Source: Acidobacteriota bacterium
Lineage (GTDB): Bacteria; Acidobacteriota; UBA6911
Length of the DNA: 7,072 nt
NCBI GenBank assembly: GCA_031254095.1
Contig: JAIRVC010000099.1
Coordinates: forward strand, 1 to 7,072
Reading direction: 5' to 3'
Under the pieces are notes generated by a model, which saw only the letters and a list, made by a program, of their open reading frames with translations, was not told the origin of the DNA and made no database searches. Below, one piece after another: positions 1 through 6,600 of the stretch. The stretch's first letter is position 1; every line of letters begins with the position of its first letter. The position numbers and the translations under genes were made by a program.

Positions 1-1
1 A

Positions 2-208
2 ATTAAAGTGAGCGATAACGCGCAAAAGGAAAAGCTGATTGGACACCTTGAAAGGCATGAGAAAATCAACGCGCAGACCGCCGCGCAAATTCTTGACCGT
101 GCGCCCGGAACAGCTCGGCGTATATTAGGAGAGATGGTTACTGAAGGCTTTCTTGTCACGGAAGGCGGCAATCGTAACAGGACGTACAGATTGCTTGTGC
201 GGAATTGA
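2..208 (+). CDS. C-terminal winged-helix fragment of a larger protein (5' truncated by the window edge)
   Basis: The reading frame is open from the first bases (Ile-Lys-Val-Ser-Asp...) to a TGA at 206-208, so about 68 residues are visible. A GTG at position 8 could be a start, but only seven bases precede it and no ribosome binding site can be seen. I therefore treat this as the tail of a longer protein. The residues form a winged helix-turn-helix: a helix (EKLIGHLERHEKI), a turn plus helix (NAQTAAQIL), a recognition-like helix (GTARRILGEMVTEGFL) and a wing ending in TYRLL. This pattern is typical of the C-terminal HTH of AlbA_2/divergent-AAA 'RecG-like' putative transcriptional regulators and of some Fic-family proteins, where it follows an ATP-binding or catalytic domain. 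DNA binding is the likely role of this part. A small stand-alone HTH protein starting at GTG 8 is possible but less likely. The winged-helix fold is well supported; the family of the missing part is inference. Confidence 0.6.
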   Translation: MKVSDNAQKEKLIGHLERHEKINAQTAAQILDRAPGTARRILGEMVTEGFLVTEGGNRNRTYRLLVRN

Positions 209-347
209 TTACTACTGGATTGCCTCTGGAGTAATTGCAACCCCGCGCAAATCCTGCTAAACAACATGATTTTTTGTTCCACAGGGAATAAAATACCGGC
301 GGAAAACGAATCGTCCTTTGCGGACGCAGTACGGGCGGATAAAAAAC

Positions 348-1244
348 ATGGGTTCGGGCGTTATTTTTGCCGTTATAGTGAGCGTTCTTTTCGCCGTTTA
401 TGCCGTTCCCCGGAAGTTTTCAAAACAGAACGCGGTGCTTTATACAATGTGGGTCGGAGTCGCGTATCTGGCCGGGAGCGTGGCCATCTGTTCCGTCGTG
501 TGGGGTTTTGGCCTCAGGGAACAGGAAAACCTGTTCAGCCGCTGGCATTTCCTGACGGCGCTTCGAGGAGTTGTGTGGGTATGCGGCATCGCCTCTTTTA
601 ATATTGCCATTGATAAAATCGGACTTACCCGGTTCAACCAGTGGAAAAATTTTCAGGGGCCGATCGGCACGATTTTAATGCTGGCGTTTTTGAGCGAAGT
701 CGTCGGCTCAAAAGTCATCTGGCTTCTTCTTGGCATGACAATGATGTTTATTTCCGCGGTGCTGTTTACAATCGTTGACAGGGAAGCGCTGATAAACAAA
801 CGGTCGAATATCGGCGGGATATTATTCGCGCTGCTTGCCGCCGCCAGCTTCGGCGTTACCGCGTTTATAAACAAGATAATTACAAATCAGGGATTCATAT
901 ACAGCCAGTTACTGTATCACTCGTTATCCGTTGTCATTTCAGCCGCAATAATTTTTATTATTCAAACACGAAAACCAGAAGAAGTATTGCGCGTTTCACG
1001 CAAGACATGGCTGCCGGTCATGTCGGGCGCGATGTATTTAGCGGCAACAATCCTCAGCATGTTTTCGTATACCATGATCGCGGGCGGGGTTTCGTGGAGT
1101 ATAACCCAGTTGAACGCCGTCTGGACGATACTTATCGGAATCTTTATATTCAGGGAGGTAAGCCTGCAAAAGCATTGGCCGAGAATTATTGCGGGTTTCG
1201 TTTTTGCCCTGGCTGCAATAGTATTTCTGCTGTTTGCGCTTTAA
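348..1244 (+). CDS. DMT-superfamily (EamA-like) membrane transporter
   Basis: This 298-residue integral membrane protein of the inner membrane has about ten hydrophobic helices, roughly at residues 3-20, 33-52, 67-85, 100-117, 121-141, 155-175, 184-205, 222-240, 247-268 and 278-297. That is the two-times-five EamA arrangement, and 298 residues is the usual family length. Visible family-like features are a YAVPRKFSK stretch after helix 1, NQWKNFQGPIG opening helix 4, FLSE at its end, and the matching C-terminal half-repeat TQLNAVWTILIGIFIFRE, where the helix-ending Glu echoes the first half. Such proteins export or import small metabolites (amino acids, sugars, nucleobases). The QxN/QLN motifs recall the glucose/ribose porter branch, but the substrate cannot be told. 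The ATG at 348 is preferred because a GGCGGA-like site lies about 8 bases upstream and helix 1 begins right after it. A TTG at 318 would add ten polar residues. The gene lies 40 bases upstream of the Yip1-TPR gene on the same strand. Confidence 0.85.
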   Translation: MGSGVIFAVIVSVLFAVYAVPRKFSKQNAVLYTMWVGVAYLAGSVAICSVVWGFGLREQENLFSRWHFLTALRGVVWVCGIASFNIAIDKIGLTRFNQWKNFQGPIGTILMLAFLSEVVGSKVIWLLLGMTMMFISAVLFTIVDREALINKRSNIGGILFALLAAASFGVTAFINKIITNQGFIYSQLLYHSLSVVISAAIIFIIQTRKPEEVLRVSRKTWLPVMSGAMYLAATILSMFSYTMIAGGVSWSITQLNAVWTILIGIFIFREVSLQKHWPRIIAGFVFALAAIVFLLFAL

Positions 1245-1245
1245 A

Positions 1246-1259
1246 GAAGCGCTGATTAA
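1246..1259. repeat. 14-base repeat GAAGCGCTGATTAA, copy 1
   Basis: The same 14 bases occur at 3637-3650. This copy starts one base after the transporter stop codon and lies between that gene and the Yip1-TPR gene. It contains the palindrome AGCGCT. It may be the end of a dispersed element or a shared 3' signal, but two copies are thin evidence. Confidence 0.4.
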
Positions 1260-1284
1260 AGGAAGTAATGGGAAAACAAGCATT

Positions 1285-2493
1285 ATGTGGCTGAAAAATC
1301 TTCTGGGTTCATTGGGTTTGCAAACCGCGGCGTTGCGGGCGCTGGCCGACGGTCAATCCGTTATGGCGGGCATAGTTTGCTATATTGCTGGTTATCTGGC
1401 TTACGCGCTTGTGCGCGGCGTCGTCTATGCGTCCTTGCTGGGATTTTCGCCCCTGGGTGGATTGTCCTTTGCCGGGCCGGCCGCCGATCTGGCGCGTGAA
1501 CTCATATTTTTACTGCTTTTATTTGTCCCCGCCATAGTGGCGCTGTCAAACGCGTTTTCCGACGACGGCCTCGGCCTGTCCTTTTCCGTCGCTGAATACC
1601 GCGCGCATATTGCCGTATTATTCCCGCTTTGGGGAGCGGTCTTTCTGGTTACGGCGCCGCTGCAATGGACAAGAGTGCATTTTCTGATTTTTGGCGACAT
1701 TGTCGAGATATCCATAGCGTATTTGATTCGGTCGCTGCTGCTTTTGATATATACGTTTTGGGCGGTCATGCGGCTGAATTATCTGTCTCCGACAAGAACC
1801 TGCGGCGTTTTTGCCCTCTCCGCGCTGACGGCGCCCATATTTTGGGCTATATCGGTATTTATCTGGTCCCTCCCTTTTCTGTTTCTGATTCCACTGTTTT
1901 ACTTTGCGGCGGGCTGGGTCCGAAATCTGGGCGCGGGGCGGGCTGGAACCGGCGATTTTCAGAGAAACATGCGCACGCTGACGATTAATCCGCAGGATGC
2001 CGACGCTCATTATCAGCTCGGCCGCATCGGTCTTGACCGGGGAAATCCGGACGCGGCGCGCGGGCATTTTGACGCGGCCGTGAAGATTACGCAGCAGGTT
2101 GCCGAGTATTATTACTATTTCGGGCTTGCCTGTGAGCGAAAAAAGGATTGGGGCAAGGCGTTGGAATGCTACGAAAAAGCGTACAGGCTTGACCCGGAAT
2201 ACGGTCAGGGGGATATTTTCCGGGAAGTCGGCAAAGCTTACCTCAACACCGGCAGCGTTGAAAAAGGAAAGGAATTTTTGACATTCTTTCTTTCCCGGCG
2301 CGGCGCGGATCCGGAGGGGCGTTACTGGCTGGCGGCCGCGTTGCTGGAATCGGGCGACGCGGACGGCGCGTGGTTTCAGTTGAATATGATTATTGATCAG
2401 GCAAAGGCAAATCCGCGTTTTTTCCGCAAACGGAACCGGGAATGGATTTATCGCGCGCGGAATCTAATGAGGGAAACTAAAGGCAACCTCTGA
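1285..2493 (+). CDS. Yip1-like membrane domain fused to a C-terminal TPR domain
   Basis: This is a 402-residue protein in two halves. Residues 1-212 are hydrophobic, with helices at about 25-50, 72-90, 108-125, 138-162 and 173-210 (probably two), and charge-rich turns between them. The pattern resembles the bacterial Yip1-type membrane domain. Residues 225-400 are soluble and helical, with about four tetratricopeptide repeats: roughly 239-272 (AHYQLGRIGLDRGNPDAA), 273-306 (YYYFGLACERKKDWGKALECYEKAYRLDP), 310-341 (REVGKAYLNTGSVEKGKEF) and 344-377 (GRYWLAAALLESGDADGA). A basic helix (RKRNREWIYRARNLMRE) closes the chain. TPRs bind other proteins, so it is probably a membrane-anchored scaffold; no enzyme motif is seen. 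The function is unknown. The ATG at 1285 is the only ATG at the head of the open frame; its ribosome site is weak (GGGA about 11 bases upstream). The final residues (Gly-Asn-Leu-stop) are encoded by a hairpin element, so the native C-terminus has probably been replaced. Confidence 0.75.
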   Translation: MWLKNLLGSLGLQTAALRALADGQSVMAGIVCYIAGYLAYALVRGVVYASLLGFSPLGGLSFAGPAADLARELIFLLLLFVPAIVALSNAFSDDGLGLSFSVAEYRAHIAVLFPLWGAVFLVTAPLQWTRVHFLIFGDIVEISIAYLIRSLLLLIYTFWAVMRLNYLSPTRTCGVFALSALTAPIFWAISVFIWSLPFLFLIPLFYFAAGWVRNLGAGRAGTGDFQRNMRTLTINPQDADAHYQLGRIGLDRGNPDAARGHFDAAVKITQQVAEYYYYFGLACERKKDWGKALECYEKAYRLDPEYGQGDIFREVGKAYLNTGSVEKGKEFLTFFLSRRGADPEGRYWLAAALLESGDADGAWFQLNMIIDQAKANPRFFRKRNREWIYRARNLMRETKGNL

Positions 2494-2606
2494 AAACCCC
2501 AAAATCAAGGCTTGCGACTGAGGCAAAAGCGGAGTTTACATTTGAGGTAAATGAGTATTTTGCCGAAGGAGCGTAACGCAGAGTTTGGGGTTTTCAGAGG
2601 TTGCCT
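2481..2606. mobile_element. MITE-like hairpin element with 20-base perfect terminal inverted repeats
   Basis: The left arm 2481-2500 (AGGCAACCTCTGAAAACCCC) is the exact reverse complement of 2587-2606. Pairing continues inward for three more bases, one mismatch, then two more. The interior is also nested: TGCG 2513-2516 pairs with CGCA 2577-2580, GGCAAAA 2522-2528 with TTTTGCC 2558-2564, and CATTT with AAATG around GAGGT (about 2539-2553). The whole element could fold as one long stem. Taking the element as 2482-2605, it is flanked by TAAA on both sides (2478-2481 and 2606-2609), a possible 4-base target duplication. It encodes no protein, so it would depend on a transposase elsewhere. The left arm supplies the last codons and TGA stop of the Yip1-TPR gene, and the stem could also act as an mRNA 3' end. 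The inverted repeat is certain; mobility is inference. Confidence 0.75.
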
Positions 2607-2643
2607 AAAGCAACAACTCGCGCCCGTGTTTCATGATTTGGGA

Positions 2644-2659
2644 GCCGCCTTGCGGCGGC
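2644..2659. repeat. Small GC-rich hairpin
   Basis: GCCGCC (2644-2649) and GGCGGC (2654-2659) form a perfect 6 bp stem around the loop TTGC. No run of T follows on either strand, so it does not look like a standard intrinsic terminator. It sits between the MITE-like element and the heptamer repeat in the gene-free junction. Confidence 0.45.
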
Positions 2660-2683
2660 CAGTGGTTAGTTATCAGTGGTCAG
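2660..2683. repeat. Degenerate heptamer tandem repeat
   Basis: The stretch reads as consecutive heptamers CAGTGGT, TAGTTAT, CAGTGGT and a partial CAG. Equivalently, CAGTGGTTAG is repeated 14 bases later as CAGTGGTCAG. Degenerate heptamer arrays of this AGTTATC/AGTGGTC kind occur between genes in many bacteria. No function can be read from the sequence. Confidence 0.5.
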
Positions 2684-2709
2684 AAAATCCGCCGTGAACC
2701 ATCTTTATA

Positions 2710-2749
2710 GGGTAAATTCCGGAATGAAGCTATGGGTACATGGGTAAAT
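2710..2749. repeat. Short GGGTA direct repeats upstream of queF
   Basis: GGGTAAAT occurs at 2710-2717 and again at 2742-2749, and ATGGGTA is repeated at 2732-2738 and 2740-2746. The copies lie 10-60 bases upstream of the queF ribosome binding site, where an operator or leader element could be. They may equally be simple-sequence noise in an AT-rich leader. Confidence 0.3.
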
Positions 2750-2760
2750 GTTGAGCAAAT

Positions 2761-2765
2761 GAGGG
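2761..2765 (+). promoter_or_regulatory. Ribosome binding site that decides the queF start
   Basis: GAGGG lies only one base before the ATG at 2767 but ten bases before the in-frame ATG at 2776. Normal spacing therefore favours the second ATG, giving a protein three residues shorter. Confidence 0.6.
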
Positions 2766-2775
2766 AATGAATTAT

Positions 2776-3180
2776 ATGAGGAATTATACGGAAGATCACG
2801 CAAGGGCCGGCATTGACGCGCCGCTGCCCGAAATCGAGTGCTGGGAAAACCAGTATCCGGGCTACGAAATTGAAATCGTGCTGCCGGAATACAACGCCAT
2901 CTGCCCCAAAACAGGTCTGCCTGATTTTGGAACGCTTTTAGTCAATTACGTTCCGGACAAATGGTGCCTGGAATTGAAATCGCTCAAGGAGTACATCACG
3001 GCTTATCGCGATATCGGAATTTTTTATGAAAACGCGGTGAACCGGATTCTGCGCGATCTTGCCGCCGCGTGCAAACCCGTCTCCATGCGGGTGCGCGGTG
3101 AATTTTCGCCGCGCGGCGGCATTCAGAGCCGCATCGAGGCGCGCTATACCAGCCCTGAGTTTTCACATGAAAGCAATTGA
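2776..3180 (+). CDS. queF: NADPH-dependent 7-cyano-7-deazaguanine (preQ0) reductase, type I QueF
   Basis: This cytoplasmic enzyme reduces the nitrile of preQ0 to the amine preQ1 using two NADPH, a late step in queuosine tRNA modification. The 134 residues match the short, single-domain (YkvM-type) form. Counting from the ATG at 2776, the catalytic Cys is C43 in NAICPKTG and the general acid Asp is D50 in LPDFG. The QueF signature ELKSLKEY spans 65-72, and the substrate-binding Glu is probably E84 in FYEN, where many relatives have His-Glu. The chain ends with the expected VRGEFSPRGGI segment. The start is chosen from the GAGGG site at 2761-2765; ATG 2767 would add Met-Asn-Tyr. The gene overlaps the next one by 14 bases. 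No other queuosine gene lies in the window, and I could not recognise a preQ1 riboswitch upstream. Identity is very secure. Confidence 0.95.
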   Translation: MRNYTEDHARAGIDAPLPEIECWENQYPGYEIEIVLPEYNAICPKTGLPDFGTLLVNYVPDKWCLELKSLKEYITAYRDIGIFYENAVNRILRDLAAACKPVSMRVRGEFSPRGGIQSRIEARYTSPEFSHESN

Positions 3181-3559
3181 ACTGAAAAGAATCGTCCGCT
3201 GGTCAGACGCCGACCCGGCCGGAATAATCTATTATCCGCGGATCTTTGATTACGTCGGCGAGTGCGAATGGGAACTGCTGCGCAGCATCGGTATACGTTG
3301 GGAGGAGCTGAAAGACGACTATCTCCTGCCGAGGGTGCATGTCGAATGTAGCTACAAAAAAGTCCTGAAAGTAGGCGCGGCAATTACAATCCGGCTCTGG
3401 CCTGAAGCATTGGGGCGCACATCCATAAAATACGGGTTTGAAGTATTTCTCGACGAAGCGCCAGACCAGGCCGCCGTTTACGGCAGCGTTACGTCCGTTG
3501 TAGTCCGCGACGGCAGGGCGGCCGAAATCCCGGCGGCGGTACGCGCCGCTCTCGCCTGA
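3167..3559 (+). CDS. Acyl-CoA thioesterase of the 4-hydroxybenzoyl-CoA thioesterase (hotdog) family
   Basis: This is a 130-residue hotdog-fold protein, the usual length for the 4HBT/YbgC group. The N-terminal signature WSDADPAGIIYYPRIFDYV contains D16, which aligns with the catalytic Asp of 4-hydroxybenzoyl-CoA thioesterase (family form DCDPAGIVxYP), followed by the long helix (FDYVGECEWELLRSIG). The strands RVHVECSYKKVLKVGAAITIRLWPEALGRTSIKYGFEVF follow as expected. Members hydrolyse acyl- or aroyl-CoA thioesters in the cytoplasm. The DPAG form is shared with 4-hydroxybenzoyl-CoA and DHNA-CoA hydrolases, but the substrate cannot be assigned from sequence alone. The ATG at 3167 is inside the end of queF and overlaps it by 14 bases, which suggests translational coupling because no strong ribosome site precedes it. 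An upstream in-frame start at 3059 would add residues that match no hotdog protein and lie inside queF. Functional linkage to queF is not evident and may be only co-transcription. Confidence 0.88.
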   Translation: MKAIELKRIVRWSDADPAGIIYYPRIFDYVGECEWELLRSIGIRWEELKDDYLLPRVHVECSYKKVLKVGAAITIRLWPEALGRTSIKYGFEVFLDEAPDQAAVYGSVTSVVVRDGRAAEIPAAVRAALA

Positions 3560-3596
3560 CAGCTTCATCCCGGATGTCATCCCAAAGATGATTCAT

Positions 3597-3630
3597 GGCG
3601 GATTTTTCCGGTCGCTGATTGCCGGCCGCC
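3597..3630. other. Imperfect hairpin between convergent genes
   Basis: GGCGG (3597-3601) pairs with CCGCC (3626-3630), and CCGG (3608-3611) with CCGG (3622-3625), giving a nine-pair stem with a six-base AT bulge and a ten-base loop. It lies between the convergent thioesterase and kinase genes, where a shared terminator would be expected. No T-tract follows directly, so intrinsic termination is doubtful. Confidence 0.3.
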
Positions 3631-3636
3631 GTCAGG

Positions 3637-3650
3637 GAAGCGCTGATTAA
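3637..3650. repeat. 14-base repeat GAAGCGCTGATTAA, copy 2
   Basis: This is identical to 1246-1259. It covers the stop codon of the minus-strand kinase gene (TAA, complement of 3647-3649), so that gene ends inside the repeat. Read on the minus strand it is TTAATCAGCGCTTC. Confidence 0.4.
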
Positions 3651-6600
3651 TTGCGCCTTCCCCATTTAACCAGCGCGCTATAGAGCTGCTGTACATCCAC
3701 GGGCTTTGTAAGATGATCATTCATTCCCGCGCTCAGGCTTTCTTTCAAATGTTCGGCTCCGGCGTTGGCGGTCATGGCCAATATGGGGAGATCGGCAAAG
3801 CGGCTGTCTGTGCGGATTTGGGCTGTCGCCGTCAAGCCGTCCATTTCCGGCATTTGAATGTCCATGAGAACGACGTCGAAGCCGGATTTTTCTATTTCAT
3901 CCAACGCCTGTATGCCGTTTTCCGCTATCGTTACCTCAACGCCGACGGTTGTCAGCAATTCACTCATAATCATTTGATTGATGCTGTTGTCTTCAGCCAC
4001 AAGCACGCGCAAGCCGCGCAAGGCTTCCATGCCGGTTTTTTCCGCGGTCTTTTCTTCCGCGCTTTTTGTTTCCGGAACGGATAGCGGAACCTCAATTTTA
4101 AAAACGCTTCCTTTACCCGGACTGCTTTCATAAGTTATTTTCCCGCCCATCAGCGCGACAAGTCCGTTGCTGACCGAAAGCCCCATCCCCAAACCTTCAT
4201 ATTTCCGGCTATAACTTGTATCGCCCGAAACAAACGGCGTGAAAATATTCGTTATTTTTTCTTCGCTGAAGCCGATCCCGGTGTCGCGAACCTCTAATAA
4301 TAAAGATAACTTTCCGTTTTCAAGTTTCTCGCGCGACGACACATTGATTTCTATACCGCCTTTTTCGGTAAACTTGACCGCGTTCATAACAATGTTCATC
4401 AATGCCTGCTGCAGCCGCAACGAATCCCCGACCAGCCGCCCGGGAACGCCGGAATCCACGGACGCGCGCAACGACAATGATTTTTTTTCCGCTTCTCTGC
4501 CCGCTATTTGGCAAATGTCGTTTATCAGGTCACGGATCGAAAATTCACCCGCCTGGAGCGACATCCGGCCGGAATCGAGCATGGAAAAGTCCAATATGGT
4601 TTCAATGGCGGAAGTCAACAGTTTTGTGGATCGAATTCCCTGTTCTATGATGTGCCTTTGATTGCCGGTCAAATCATTTTGTTCTCCGCAAACGCGGGAC
4701 ATTGCGGTAATCGCGTTCATCGGAGTTCGTATTTCATGGCTGATTGACGCCAGAAATTCATTTTTAGCTTTCAGGTTTCTCTCTACGGCTTTTTGCGCCT
4801 CGGCCATCTTCATATTAACTGCCTGCCGCTCGCGCAGATCGGTGATATATCCGACCACTATGTAGTTTTCGCCTTTCGGAACACGGACGAGACTGACTTC
4901 CGTCGGGATAAGCTCGCCGTTTAATTGCATGTGAGTCCAATCGAATTTCACCTCGCCCGCGACAAACGCTTTTCTGACATAATCAAGCGCCGCTTCCGAC
5001 GAAAGGCGGCCGTCCGGTTGATATTCGGGCGAGAGCTGAGGAAATTTTTCAATATATTCATTTCTGTCTGAAAGCCCGAACATGGAAAGGGTTTTTTGAT
5101 TGCAGTCGGCCTGTTTCCCATTTTCGTCCCAAAGGGTACAACATATGGGTATGGTGTCGATCATGATGCGGTTTCGTTCTTCGTAGGCGGCAAGGCGCCT
5201 GCTTGCGGCGACCGAAGCCAAAAGCGCGCTTATGGCCTGCATGGTTTCGGCGTCGTTTTGACTTAACCGCACAAGAAAGGGCGCGGCTTCCATTAACCGG
5301 CCTGTTATCAGAACGGCGATTATTTCGTTATGTATAACAACAGGGGAGGAAATAAAATATGGGAGCCCGAACAATTCCCTGATCTCTTTTAAGCGTTGCT
5401 CCGGATCAGCGCCCGTAACAAGAACGGGGCGATCCGTGTCAAGCATTTCTGCCGGGAATTTCAAATGCAATCCCGCGAATTTTGCTTTTTCAAGCGTTCC
5501 ATACCCCTGCAGCACTTCGGGCACAAACAACCCGTCCTCGCCCTTTAGCATTACAATTGTACGCTGCATGTTCAAAGCGGCGTTGATCCGTTTTGCCGCC
5601 GGTATAAACACGCTTTCATAGCTCACGCCATGTTTCAACGACGCGGATAATTCGGCAAGAAGGCTGAAACCTCTGCGTTTTTGTTCCAGTTCATGGCGTA
5701 TGGCTATCGACGTATTTTGCAATGATAAAATTCTGGCCGCGTTTTGCTCCGCAAGGCGCATTGCCGCTTCCACGGGCGGCTGTTTTGATTCGGAGGACGC
5801 CATTTCTTTGTTCCATACGGGTTTTTCGGAAGCTCTGCCGGCATTTCGGCCGCCGGCCTTGCGCTGTGAAAAAAGGCAGAACACGCCTGTCCAGTCAAGC
5901 CCTCTCGGGCGCCCGCCAATGGACGCGATTTCAACGCCGGTATAAAGGCCGAGAACAGGCGCTCGTCCCGCCACGGCTTTTTGAATGACCGGCGCGTCTT
6001 CCATGCCCATGCCGCCGTAACCTGAGCAGCGTCCGGCGCAGTCAATATAAATCGCGAAAACCGGCTCCCGTTCGCCGAGGTCGTCGAACGCCTTTTCAAT
6101 TTTGGGCGGAATGTAATCAAGGTCCAAAGCTCTGAACATCAGCCTGAATTCGGTTCCTTCAATCATGTCGGGCTCAAACATGACGATTCCGCCGCGGTCT
6201 TTGTCGATTGCCAAGCAGAGACGGCTTGCGTAATAATCTTCATCGTATTCGCCCCAGCGATCGCCGTGGTTTACACCAAATATCAAAAAGAACGGATATT
6301 CTTCGGGCTCTACAGCGGACTCGATCAGCTCGTCTATAAACCGGATAGCCGGTTTGCCGTTTATTTCAAGAATAACCGGCCCCTGCGCTTTTGTAACGGT
6401 AAAATACCCTGTCGCCGGGCGGCAGCCGTGCATTATAACGCTGTCCACGCGAATATCGCCCGAAAAGGCAAACGCGGTCGCGGTATATTTATCTATTTCA
6501 CCATCGACAAACTGGCCTGCCGGCGTACAGATGTGGTCGCCCATCAAGCCCGCTCCGGTCAAATCGGGCAGGAAGCCGAGCCCTTTTTTTATCCCTTCCA

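Noticed and set aside
258..280. AACAA/TTGTT hairpin as a terminator after the first gene
   Set aside because: The stem has only five AT-rich pairs and no T-run follows it.
266..601. 111-codon plus-strand open frame
   Set aside because: It overlaps the transporter gene in another frame; its Arg-rich sequence lacks any domain, while the transporter frame has clear helices.
781..793. Third near-copy of the gene-end repeat (GGGAAGCGCTGAT)
   Set aside because: It lies in frame inside the transporter (Arg-Glu-Ala-Leu-Ile) and diverges after GAT, so common codon choice explains it. It also warns that the 14-base match could be partly chance.
1618..2067. 149-codon open frame on the minus strand
   Set aside because: It is antisense to the Yip1-TPR gene, has an Arg/Lys/Gln-rich low-complexity translation and resembles no family.
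2700..2775. Possible preQ1 riboswitch ahead of queF
   Set aside because: The leader lacks the compact GC hairpin followed by an A-rich tail expected of the preQ1-I class, and I could not fit the other classes by eye. A covariance-model scan would decide.
3577..3591. TCATC/GATGA hairpin after the thioesterase
   Set aside because: It is a five-pair weak stem without a T-tract, and is likely chance.
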